From Microbacterium murale (GTDB lineage: Bacteria > Actinomycetota > Actinomycetes > Actinomycetales > Microbacteriaceae), in NCBI RefSeq assembly GCF_030815955.1, contig NZ_JAUSXK010000001.1, forward strand, positions 3,286,001 to 3,350,000: a stretch of 64,000 nucleotides of DNA, written 5' to 3'. A program made the position numbers and the translations under genes. Below the pieces are notes generated by a model. That model saw only the letters and a list, made by a program, of their open reading frames with translations. It ran no database searches and was not told where the DNA came from. This document shows positions 43,980 to 55,395 of the stretch, in pieces; positions within the stretch are counted from its first letter, which is position 1; every line of letters begins with the position of its first letter.

Positions 43980-45030
43980 CGTCGATGTGGTGATCGCCGC
44001 ACATGATCCTGAGCGAAGAGTGGATCGTGCGGTTGCTTCAGTGCTCACCTCGCAGGCAGTCGCTCGCGTCCTGATCGTGTGCCATAACACGCCGGTCGAA
44101 GGGATCGCCGAGCGGCTGGGCGCTCTGGCCGACGACGTCAGGGTGCATCTGATTGATCTGCAGGACGGGGTGCGGAGTCCGGCGGGCCCGTTCAACCATG
44201 GGTTGGACCTCGCGGAAGCCCGATTCGTCTCCATCATGGGTTCGGATGATGAGCTGACTTCTGGCGCGATCGACCGGTGGTACGCCACAGCAGTCCGACA
44301 TCAGGCGGATGTCGTGATCCCGGTCGTGCGATACGCAGGCGCACACCGCGTTGCGACGCCGCCGACGCGGTTCTGGCGGACGACGTCGCTGGACGGGGTC
44401 CGCGATCGGCTCGCCTACCGGACAGCGCCGCTGGGGCTCGTCTCTCGAGAACGGTTCGCCGGCCTCCGTTTCACACCGGGAATGCTCACGGGGGAGGACC
44501 TCGCGTATTCCACGCGAATGTGGTTCTCAGACGCTGTCAAGGCGCGGGTGCGCACCGGGGCCGAATACCTCGTCCACGACGACGCCATGCGGGTGACCTT
44601 CACACGTCGTCCGCTTCGAGACGAGTTCGCGGCACTCGAGCATCTCCTCGCTCAGGAGGACATCCGCCGGATGGGACCGAAGGTGAAGGTCGCGCTTGCG
44701 GTCAAGCTGTGGCGGATCTCCGTGTTCGGTGCGGCGCACTATCGGGGCGGGTCGTGGAGTGACGATGATCGACGGGCTGTTGCCTCCGCAGCGCAACAGC
44801 TTCGCGACTACGCGCCGGCCGCACTCGACGTGCTCTCGGTGGCCGACGGGCGGCTCATCGAAGCTCTGCAGGATCGTTCCACGCCCGACGAAACGGTGGA
44901 TGCCGCTTCTGCACGTCGGCGTCGCTTCGTCACCCTCGGGGCGCTCCTGACTCGCAGACCGTGGACGCTTCTCGCGAGGGAGGCACCGATCCGCTTCGCC
45001 GTGGCCACGTTGCTGGCCGGCCGGGGCTGA
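43969..45030 (+). CDS. Family 2 glycosyltransferase (paralogue of 39359)
   Basis: This protein (353 residues from GTG 43969) repeats the motifs of the gene at 39359: VVIAAHDPERRVDRAVASVL, DGVRSPAGPFNHGLDLA, IMGSDDELTSGAI and AYRTAPLGLVSRERF. GTG 43969 is chosen because the family N-terminus begins right there and GGAG lies 8 bases upstream. TTG 43918, ATG 43924 and GTG 43963 are alternative starts in the same frame. It overlaps the upstream transferase by 11 bases. It is the last gene of the plus-strand run before the epimerase, which has its own promoter. Confidence 0.8.
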   Translation: MDADVDVVIAAHDPERRVDRAVASVLTSQAVARVLIVCHNTPVEGIAERLGALADDVRVHLIDLQDGVRSPAGPFNHGLDLAEARFVSIMGSDDELTSGAIDRWYATAVRHQADVVIPVVRYAGAHRVATPPTRFWRTTSLDGVRDRLAYRTAPLGLVSRERFAGLRFTPGMLTGEDLAYSTRMWFSDAVKARVRTGAEYLVHDDAMRVTFTRRPLRDEFAALEHLLAQEDIRRMGPKVKVALAVKLWRISVFGAAHYRGGSWSDDDRRAVASAAQQLRDYAPAALDVLSVADGRLIEALQDRSTPDETVDAASARRRRFVTLGALLTRRPWTLLAREAPIRFAVATLLAGRG

Positions 45031-45048
45031 TCGTGTCCCGCTCGTGTC

Positions 45049-45054
45049 TAGACT
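45049..45054 (+). promoter_or_regulatory. -10 element TAGACT for UDP-sugar 2-epimerase
   Basis: TAGACT ends 8 bases before the GTG at 45063. Confidence 0.5.
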
Positions 45055-45062
45055 GAGTTCTC

Positions 45063-46130
45063 GTGAAGATCGTCAGTGTCGTGGGCGCACGCCCGCAGTT
45101 CGTCAAGCTTGCCCCCATCCATAAGGCCGCGACTGCTGCCGGCGTCGAGCACGTCATCGTGCACACCGGTCAGCATTATGATCCGATGCTCTCGGATGTC
45201 TTCTTCGATGACCTCGGCATAGCCGCGCCGGATGTGCATCTCGGGGTCGGCAGCGGTTCTCACGGCGTTCAGACCGGCGCGATGCTCGCTGCCCTGGACG
45301 GTGTCTTCGACGAGCACCGCCCTGATTGGGTTCTGGTGTACGGCGACACGAACTCGACGGTGGCCGCCGCGCTGAGCGCGGTGAAGATGCACATCCCGGT
45401 AGCCCATCTGGAGGCGGGGCTGCGGAGCTTCAACCGCAGAATGCCCGAGGAACACAATCGAGTGATGACCGACCATGCGGCCGATCTCCTGCTTGCACCG
45501 ACCGACGTCGCCGTGGAACATCTCGCTCACGAGGGACTGGCTGAGCGCACCGTCCTGGTCGGGGACGTCATGACCGACGTGCTCTTCGAAGTGCGTGACC
45601 GTGTCGCGCAGACGCCGTCCGCGCTGCTGTCGGAGCTGGGGCTGTCGGCGGATGGCTACTACGTCGCTACGATTCATCGTGCGGAGAACACCGATGATCC
45701 CGCTCGACTGGCCGAGGTCGTCGACGCGCTCGCGGCGCTTGACAAACCAGTGATCCTTCTCGCGCATCCACGTGTCGTCGCGAAGGCGAGCGCCCACGGC
45801 ATCCAGCTCACTCGCGGCGCGCTCATCGCCCATACGCCGCTCGCCTATCCCGAACTGATCGCGGCCGTGCTGTCCAGCGCGGGAGTCGTCACGGATTCCG
45901 GCGGACTGCAGAAAGAGGCGTTCCTGCTCCGGGTGCCATGCACGACGGTGCGGACAGAGACCGAATGGGTTGAGACGGTTTCTCTCGGATGGAACATCTT
46001 GGCCAACAGTGCTGAGGAGATTCTCGCCGGGGTGAGCCGCCCACGGCCGTCCGACACCGATGATGCCCCCTACGGAACGGGTCGCGCAGCGGAACGCGTG
46101 CTGGACGTGCTCCTGAACCGTCGGTCCTGA
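45063..46130 (+). CDS. wecB: Non-hydrolysing UDP-N-acetyl sugar 2-epimerase (WecB/WbpI family)
   Basis: This 355-residue enzyme has VVGARPQFVKLAPIHKA, HTGQHYDPMLSDVFFDDLGI, YGDTNSTVAAALSA and HLEAGLRSFNRRMPEEHNRVMTDHAADLL, then the donor-binding VTDSGGLQKEAF. The RSFNRRMPEEHNRVMTD version is closer, as I recall the families, to WbpI (UDP-2,3-diacetamido-glucuronate 2-epimerase) than to the classic WecB, which reads more like SPWPEE at this point. It would make a manno-configured uronic acid from the product of the WbpB/E/D-like enzymes. It has its own promoter. Confidence 0.88.
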   Translation: MKIVSVVGARPQFVKLAPIHKAATAAGVEHVIVHTGQHYDPMLSDVFFDDLGIAAPDVHLGVGSGSHGVQTGAMLAALDGVFDEHRPDWVLVYGDTNSTVAAALSAVKMHIPVAHLEAGLRSFNRRMPEEHNRVMTDHAADLLLAPTDVAVEHLAHEGLAERTVLVGDVMTDVLFEVRDRVAQTPSALLSELGLSADGYYVATIHRAENTDDPARLAEVVDALAALDKPVILLAHPRVVAKASAHGIQLTRGALIAHTPLAYPELIAAVLSSAGVVTDSGGLQKEAFLLRVPCTTVRTETEWVETVSLGWNILANSAEEILAGVSRPRPSDTDDAPYGTGRAAERVLDVLLNRRS

Positions 46131-46174
46131 CGGCAATCATCACGCCGGGCTACGCCATGCTCCACCCGGAGTCG

Positions 46175-47416
46175 TCAGCCACCAGCAGGCTTCGAGTGCG
46201 CCAGCCATCCATCGAGCAGCGCAGTGGCGCTGGCGGCCCCGGAGTGCACTTGATCCACGAACTGCACGCCACGATCGGCGGTCTTTCGTGCACCGTCCGG
46301 ATCGTCCAGGACCCGCAGGAGCACCTCGGCGATCTCATCCGGTGAGGATTCGATCATGGGCAGCTCCAACGACGTCTCCTCCGTGACCCGCTCGCGTACC
46401 GTGTGCGAGACATGGCCGATCACGATACGGCCCGCGGCCATCGCCTCGCACGCCGCGACGCCGTAGCTTCCGAGGCGGAACTGGTCCAGCACGATGTCCG
46501 CTCGACGGAGTTCGTCAGGCATGCGCTCAGAGGGCACTCCAGTGAGTGGTCGGTACACGATCCGGCCGTCGGCGTGAAGTCGCCGGAGTGCCGGCTCGAT
46601 GAGTGCACTTCCCTTCACGTGCGCTGAACTCGCCGTGTGGACGACAACCGGAACCGCATTGTCCGACAGCGGCGGGGACGACGACCTCCAACGGTGGGGA
46701 TCGATCACCACAGGGCACCAGGCGGCGTCGGGCAGATCGTCCAGCAGGTCCAACGTGCTCACGAAAAGCGGCAGCCCAAGCGTCTCGGCGATGTGGCGGT
46801 TGAGCTCGGCGGTCGCTTCCAGAGTCCTGCTGGACGAGGAACCGGCGAACGGCGACCAGCGATGCGCTGACGCGTGTCGAGTCGGCGATCTGACATCGGT
46901 GCCGTGCGCGATGAGCGCGACGGAGAGCCCATGCTCCCGCAATGCGGCGATCTCTGCAGTGACGTCGTCGAACCGCAACCCGAACAGTGGACGCATGGAC
47001 TCCATGAGGACGTGGGTGAAGCCGTCGACGACCGCGGCGTACTCTGCGTCCTGCCAGCGGTGGGAATGCCGGTACACGGGGAGGGCGACGGTCGTGTCCG
47101 CCTCGAACGCGATGGCTCCCGGCGTCGCCACGCTGAGGGAACGCGCGCCAAGATCTGGGACGTGCTCCGCCATTGCGAGCGCCCAGAGGTTTCCTTGCCC
47201 CGCATAATTCGTCGGTCCGACGATCACACGAATCGTCCCGGTGGGCGTCGACGTCGTCGAAGGACGAGACCGATCTGCGCCGAGCGAGTGATACACGATG
47301 CGCGACGCCAGACCGCGGGGATCGTTCTCCGCGGAGGCGATGAAGCCGCCCAGAAGCGGAATCCGGTTCCGATGTCGGATCATCCAGCGCAGCGCGCGTG
47401 CGATCACAGAACCCAT
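46175..47416 (-). CDS. Glycosyltransferase-like protein, GPxNxAGQ type (paralogue of 36331)
   Basis: This 413-residue protein shares motifs and order with the gene at 36331: IVGPTNYAGQGNLWALAM, HVLMESMRPLFG, ALIAHGTDVRSP, ADIVLDQFRLGSYGVAACEAMAAGRIVIGHV. It has a GT-B look, with no known family assigned with certainty. The frame is open upstream to 47716, but similarity begins at ATG 47416, which is preceded by CAGAAT ending 7 bases before it. It lies alone on the minus strand between the epimerase and an acyltransferase. Confidence 0.72.
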   Translation of the reverse strand: MGSVIARALRWMIRHRNRIPLLGGFIASAENDPRGLASRIVYHSLGADRSRPSTTSTPTGTIRVIVGPTNYAGQGNLWALAMAEHVPDLGARSLSVATPGAIAFEADTTVALPVYRHSHRWQDAEYAAVVDGFTHVLMESMRPLFGLRFDDVTAEIAALREHGLSVALIAHGTDVRSPTRHASAHRWSPFAGSSSSRTLEATAELNRHIAETLGLPLFVSTLDLLDDLPDAAWCPVVIDPHRWRSSSPPLSDNAVPVVVHTASSAHVKGSALIEPALRRLHADGRIVYRPLTGVPSERMPDELRRADIVLDQFRLGSYGVAACEAMAAGRIVIGHVSHTVRERVTEETSLELPMIESSPDEIAEVLLRVLDDPDGARKTADRGVQFVDQVHSGAASATALLDGWLAHSKPAGG

Positions 47417-47423
47417 GTAAGCG

Positions 47424-47429
47424 ATTCTG
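47424..47429 (-). promoter_or_regulatory. -10-like element CAGAAT for GPxNxAGQ-type gene
   Basis: On the minus strand CAGAAT ends 7 bases before the ATG at 47416. Confidence 0.4.
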
Positions 47430-47474
47430 CCGCATGCGTGCGCTCGGCCGTGCCGTCCAAGATCGGGGTTCCTG

Positions 47475-48614
47475 CTACCGACGGACTGCACGCTGCGCGC
47501 GGGTGTCGACGATCCGGTTCTGCCACGCGCGCAGTCCGCGTTCCGCTGGCCGCTCGACTGCGATGTGCAGAATCCAGGACGCGGCGATGCTGACGGCAAG
47601 AAGAACGACGACCCAGAGGGCACCGATGGGGTCGGGATTCTGGAACCCGACGAGCTCCAGTGCACCGTAGATGAAGGTGGCATGGATGAGATAGAACGCG
47701 TAGGACCACTCGCCAAGGGCGATCAGGGGTCGCACGCGGGATAGGCGGCTGCGACCTGCGAGATCGTTCGCCGCGAAAGCGCAGATGAGGAGGGCGAACA
47801 GAGCCGTCACTATCTCACTGATGAACACGGTGAACAGGACGTGGAGGGGCTGAGTGAGGGCGAAGCGGTCGAAGAAGCCCAGTCCGACCAGGTAGCCGCC
47901 CAGGAGAAGGATCGGAACCCACAGTGGGATACGAGGGCGCCAGCCGGCACGAAACGCCCAGGCCAGGCACATCCCGATGACGAACTCGTTCAGTCTGAGA
48001 ACCGGCCAGGGAAGCCCGGCGAGCATTCCTCCGGGCTGAAGCGTGATCAGGACGCGGGCGCCGACGCTGACGAGCAGGATGCCGATCGCCGTCCACAGTG
48101 CATGGCGACCGCTGAACAGGCGAAGCACTTTCATGATGAACGGGTGGAGCGCGTAGAAGAACAGCTCCGCAGTCAAGGTCCAGGCGGCCGGGTTCCCGGC
48201 GAAGAGCACGGCGGGATCTCGAGACCAGCCTTGGAGAAGCAACAGGCTGAGGATCAGGACACCCACGTCGAACGGCTTGACCCAGGTGTCGGCCGGATCA
48301 GGCGCGAGGCTGTAGAAGACGGGGATCGCGAGTGCGAGCGTGACCAGATGGAGCGGGAATATGCGCGCGATCCGACGCCAATAGAATGTGCCGATTCCCA
48401 CGGACGGACGCCACGACCACGTGAGCACGAACCCGGACAGTACGAAGAAGAACGTGACGCCCAGATACCCGTACTGTGCGAGTTCTCCGAACCAACCGGG
48501 CACGGGGATGAAATTACGGACGTGATAGAAGAATACGGCGAATGCCGCCCACCACCGCAGGCCGGTGAGGGAGTCGAGGCGCGTGGCCTTGGTCGTGGGG
48601 AGTGAACTCATCAT
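47475..48614 (-). CDS. Acyltransferase family 3 (OafA-like) membrane protein
   Basis: This 379-residue protein has about ten hydrophobic segments and the AT3 start: LDSLTGLRWWAAFAVFFYHVRNF, where the conserved His is in FYHVRNF. It also has GVTFFFVLSGFVLTWSW and RRIARIFPLHL. Family members move acetyl or other acyl groups onto extracytoplasmic glycans. It probably modifies the surface polysaccharide built here. ATG 48614 and ATG 48611 are adjacent possible starts. A second, distinct member is at 60540. Confidence 0.9.
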   Translation of the reverse strand: MMSSLPTTKATRLDSLTGLRWWAAFAVFFYHVRNFIPVPGWFGELAQYGYLGVTFFFVLSGFVLTWSWRPSVGIGTFYWRRIARIFPLHLVTLALAIPVFYSLAPDPADTWVKPFDVGVLILSLLLLQGWSRDPAVLFAGNPAAWTLTAELFFYALHPFIMKVLRLFSGRHALWTAIGILLVSVGARVLITLQPGGMLAGLPWPVLRLNEFVIGMCLAWAFRAGWRPRIPLWVPILLLGGYLVGLGFFDRFALTQPLHVLFTVFISEIVTALFALLICAFAANDLAGRSRLSRVRPLIALGEWSYAFYLIHATFIYGALELVGFQNPDPIGALWVVVLLAVSIAASWILHIAVERPAERGLRAWQNRIVDTRAQRAVRR

Positions 48615-48623
48615 CGAAGACCC

Positions 48624-48629
48624 AGTGTA
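48624..48629 (-). promoter_or_regulatory. -10-like element TACACT for acyltransferase
   Basis: On the minus strand TACACT ends 9 bases before the ATG at 48614. Confidence 0.4.
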
Positions 48630-48682
48630 AGTGCCCCGGTCCGCAGCGGCCGCCTTCGTGAGACGGCTCGTGTGAGCCGCCG

Positions 48683-48688
48683 TAAACT
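48683..48688 (+). promoter_or_regulatory. -10 element TAAACT for nucleotide-sugar dehydrogenase
   Basis: TAAACT ends 7 bases before the ATG at 48696. Confidence 0.55.
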
Positions 48689-48695
48689 AGAACCC

Positions 48696-49991
48696 ATGCG
48701 TATTGCTGTTGTCGCCCTGGGAAAGATCGGGCTTCCTCTTGCTGTCCAGTTCGCTTCTTCCGGTCATGATGTGATCGGTGTCGATGTCAATCAGAAGGCT
48801 GTTGACACGATCAATTCGGGCGTTGAGCCTTTCCCGGGTGAGGCGGAGCTGCAAGAACGTCTCGCCGAGCTGATTCCTGCGGGTCGCTTGCGTGCGACCT
48901 CTGATTATGCCGAGGCAATTCCGGGGGCTGATGCGGTGGTGTTGGTTGCGCCGGTGTTTGTGGATGATGAGACGTGGGAGCCGGATTTCAGGTACATGGA
49001 TGCGGCGACGAGGTCGCTTGCGGAGCATCTGACGCCGGGGACGCTCGTGTCGTATGAGACGACTTTGCCGGTGGGGACTACCCGTAATCGGTGGAAACCG
49101 ATGCTGGAGGAGGGCTCCGGTCTCGTGGAGGGTAAGGACTTCCATTTGGCGTATTCGCCGGAGCGGGTGCTGACTGGTCGTGTGTTCGCGGATCTGCGGA
49201 AGTATCCCAAGTTGATCGGTGCGCTCTCTGATGAGGGCAACCGGTTGGCGCGGGAGTTCTATGAGGCGGTGCTGCAGTTCGATGAGCGTCCGGATCTTCC
49301 GCGTCCGAATGGGGTGTGGGATCTGGGCACGACGGAGGCGTCGGAGATGGCGAAGCTTGCCGAGACGACGTACCGGGATGTGAACATCGGTTTGGCGAAT
49401 CAGTTCGGGTTGTTCGCGGCCGCGAACGGGATCGATGTGTACAAGGTGATCGAGGCGTGCAACTCGCAGCCATACAGTCACATCCACCGTCCGGGTATCG
49501 CGGTGGGTGGGCATTGCATCCCGGTGTATCCACGGTTGTATCTGTCCACGGACCCTGATGCGGATATCGTGCGGGTCGCACGGCAGCTGAACGCGTCGAT
49601 GCCGGAGCGCCTGGTCGCACAGGCCGAGGGCATCCTCGGGGACCTTACGGGGCTGAAGGCGGTTGTGTTGGGGGCGGCGTATCGGGGTGGTGTGAAGGAG
49701 ACCGCGTTCTCGGGTGTCTTCCCGACCGTGCAGGCACTCACGCAGCGGGGCGCGGATGTTGTCGTGCACGACCCGATCTATACCGACGACGAGCTGCGCG
49801 CGCTCGGCTTCGAACCCTATGCGCTCGGTGGTGATGTCGACGTGGCTGTCCTGCAGACCGACCACGCCGAATACCGGGACCTCGGACCCGACCGCCTCCC
49901 CGGCGTGAGGCTCCTCGTCGACGGCCGCAACGCCACCGATCCCGCCCGCTGGGTCGGCACACCCCGCATCGTCGTCGGAACCGCCGCCTGA
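48696..49991 (+). CDS. UDP-N-acetyl sugar 6-dehydrogenase (WecC/WbpA family)
   Basis: This 431-residue enzyme has the NAD fold MRIAVVALGKIGLPLAVQFA, VSYETTLPVGTTR (about 116-128), the LAETTYRDVNIGLANQF helix, and the catalytic Cys in AVGGHCIPVYP (about 275). It oxidises C6 of a UDP-N-acetyl-hexosamine to the uronic acid. With the WbpB/E/D- and WbpI-like genes it would complete a diacetamido-uronic acid pathway. Codon usage is odd: up to about 49700 third positions favour T and G (GAT, GTT, GCG, GGT), while the last 300 bases and the neighbours favour C. ATG 48696 has TAAACT ending 7 bases upstream. Confidence 0.88.
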   Translation: MRIAVVALGKIGLPLAVQFASSGHDVIGVDVNQKAVDTINSGVEPFPGEAELQERLAELIPAGRLRATSDYAEAIPGADAVVLVAPVFVDDETWEPDFRYMDAATRSLAEHLTPGTLVSYETTLPVGTTRNRWKPMLEEGSGLVEGKDFHLAYSPERVLTGRVFADLRKYPKLIGALSDEGNRLAREFYEAVLQFDERPDLPRPNGVWDLGTTEASEMAKLAETTYRDVNIGLANQFGLFAAANGIDVYKVIEACNSQPYSHIHRPGIAVGGHCIPVYPRLYLSTDPDADIVRVARQLNASMPERLVAQAEGILGDLTGLKAVVLGAAYRGGVKETAFSGVFPTVQALTQRGADVVVHDPIYTDDELRALGFEPYALGGDVDVAVLQTDHAEYRDLGPDRLPGVRLLVDGRNATDPARWVGTPRIVVGTAA

Positions 49992-50004
49992 CTCGATCAA
50001 CAAC

Positions 50005-50043
50005 AATGAAGCCCTGCCGCGCATAGCGCGGCAGGGCTTCATT
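50005..50043. terminator. Bidirectional terminator between dehydrogenase and rml genes
   Basis: GAAGCCCTGCCGCGC (50008-50022) and GCGCGGCAGGGCTTC (50026-50040) pair perfectly around an ATA loop. Flanking AAT/ATT adds three A-T pairs on each side, so the 18-bp hairpin serves both convergent genes. Confidence 0.85.
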
Positions 50044-50056
50044 CGTGCAAAAGGCC

Positions 50057-53333
<3,277 letters not shown>

Positions 53334-53339
53334 GAGTCC

Positions 53340-53345
53340 ATCGTG
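53340..53345 (-). promoter_or_regulatory. -10-like element CACGAT for rml operon
   Basis: On the minus strand CACGAT ends 6 bases before the GTG at 53333. Confidence 0.4.
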
Positions 53346-53433
53346 CCACACGACTCGCAGCGTACGCGCGGGGTTCACCGAGGCGCACCGACTATTCTGA
53401 GTGTCTGATCACAGCCTGAAGGGTGCGCACCGC

Positions 53434-55375
53434 GTGGAGTTTCTTGATTTGATCTGGCCTGCGCTCGTCCTTCTTGGCATCTACGCCGCGCTCGGCTGGT
53501 CCCCTCGCCCTGCTTGTGGGCATGCGCGGTCTCTGGGCCGCCGCTACTGCGCCGGTGTTCGCCACCACCGTCATCGGGGTCGGCTCCACGATCGCCGGTT
53601 GGATCGGCGTGGGCTGGTCGATTCTGCCGGCCCTCGCCACAGCGCTCGTGATCGCCGCAGGCATCGTGATCGTCAGACGGGTGACCCGCACGCACAGCAC
53701 CGTGCGGTTCCCGGCGCGCTGGCGGTGGTGGACGGTCGGAGTGTTCGCAGTCACCGCGCTCGCGATCGCCCTGCTGGTGGTGCGAGTGCTTCAGAGCCCT
53801 GATGCGATCTCGCAGTCATTCGACAACATCTTCCATCTCAACGCCATCCGCTACATCGTCGACACCGGTATCGCCTCGCCGCTCGAGATCGGTCAGATGA
53901 CGAGCCCGAGCGGGGGACTGCCTTTCTACCCCTCGGCATGGCACGCGACTGTCGCACTCGTCGTGCAGGTGTCCGGGTCCGGCATTCCGCTGGCGATCAA
54001 CGCCATGTCTCTCACCACCGCCGCGGTGACCTGGCCTCTGGGCATCCTCGTGCTGAGCAGGGTGCTGCTCGGCTCCTCCCCGTCGGTCATGGTCGGAACC
54101 GGCATCGTTGCGGCAGCCGTCCCCGCATTCCCGCTGCTGCCGATGGACTTCGGCGTCCTGTACCCGTACCAGCTCGCTCTCGCGCTGCTGCCCGTGGCCC
54201 TCGCCGCGACGGCAGGCCTGCTCGGCATCGGACGATCGGCCGGGCGACTCGCTCCCGGTTGGTGGGCGCTCGTGGTGGTCGGCTCGTTGCCAGGACTCGC
54301 TCTGGCCCACCCCGGCGGCTTCGTCGGCTGGCTCGCATTGACGGTGCCCATGGTCATCGTGTTCGGCGTGCGACTCTGGAGGACCTCCGCGCGGGCTTCG
54401 CATCGCGTGTGGATCGCGGTCGGCGCGGTCGGCTACGGCATCGTCGGTGTCCTGCTGCTGCGCGCACTGCGTCCTCCGCTCGCTACTCGGCAGTGGCCGA
54501 CCGAGACCGGACTCGGTGACGCAGCGTGGCGGGTGCTGTCGGTGACGCTGTTCTATCCAGCGGGGGCCTGGCTGGTCGGCATCGCCGTCCTGGTCGGACT
54601 GTACTGGGTCGTGCGCGAGCGCGAAGCCGAGCTGATCGTCGCCGCGTCGTTCTGGCTGGTCGGCGCGGTGCTGTTCATCACGGCGATCGCATTGCCTTGG
54701 GGGACGCTCCGCGACGCACTCACGGGCAGCTGGTACAACAACTGGCCCAGGCTGGCAGCACTTCTCGCGCTGGCCCTGGTTCCGCTCGCAGCACTCGGAA
54801 TCGCACGGACGGCGGACGCCGCGGCTCGTCTGCTCCGCCGCCGTGGGGTAAGCGGAGCGGTGCGGCTCAGCGCCGCGATCGTCTCGGCCATGGTCGTCTT
54901 CCTCGCTTTCCACATGCAGGCCACTCCTCGGGCGCAGGGCTGGGCCAGCGACGTCTACGGCTACCAGACGGGCACCTATCTGCTCACTGCGGATGAGTTC
55001 GCATTGCTCGAGCGGTTGGACGAGGAAGTCCCGGCAGACGCCGTGATCGCCGGAAGCGCTTTCACCGGCGCGGGTCTGGCCTATGCGATCGCCGATCGCC
55101 ACGTGCTCATGCCGCACGCGCTCATGGATATCTCCGACGACCTCGAGCTCGTGAACGAGCATCTCTCGGATGCGTTGACCATGCCGGAGGTCTGCGAGGC
55201 GATCGACGCGCTCGACGTCGACTACGTGCTCGATTTCGGCACGCAGGAGGTGCATGGCGACGATCTGAATCCCCTCCCGGGTATTGAGAACCTGCAGGAC
55301 TCACCCGCCGTGCGCCTGATCGACAGCGAGGGCGATGCCAGACTGTATCTGGTGACCGCATGTGGGCGCGGGTGA
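53434..55375 (+). pseudogene. DUF6541-type membrane protein gene, frameshifted near 53501
   Basis: The first frame encodes VEFLDLIWPALVLLGIYAALGW, a first membrane helix like that of the paralogue at 29345, then turns into Arg/Cys-rich shadow. The next frame continues the family sequence from LALLVGMRGLWAAATAPV to the end at 55375, with about thirteen hydrophobic segments and the C-terminal CEAIDALDVDYVLDFG shared with the paralogue. Deleting one C from the CCCC at 53501-53504 restores a single protein of about 646 residues. GTG 53434 or 53401 could be its start. If expressed from the internal TTG 53474 it would lack the first helix. Confidence 0.75.
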
Positions 55376-55395
55376 GCGGAATGGGAAGTGAGCGC

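Noticed and set aside
48687..50042. 451-codon open frame opposite the nucleotide-sugar dehydrogenase
   Set aside because: It mirrors the unusual codon usage of that gene, and the sense frame has complete family motifs.
53339..53341. ATG as start of rmlA
   Set aside because: It is out of frame with the thymidylyltransferase and meets a stop after three codons; GTG 53333 begins the conserved motif.
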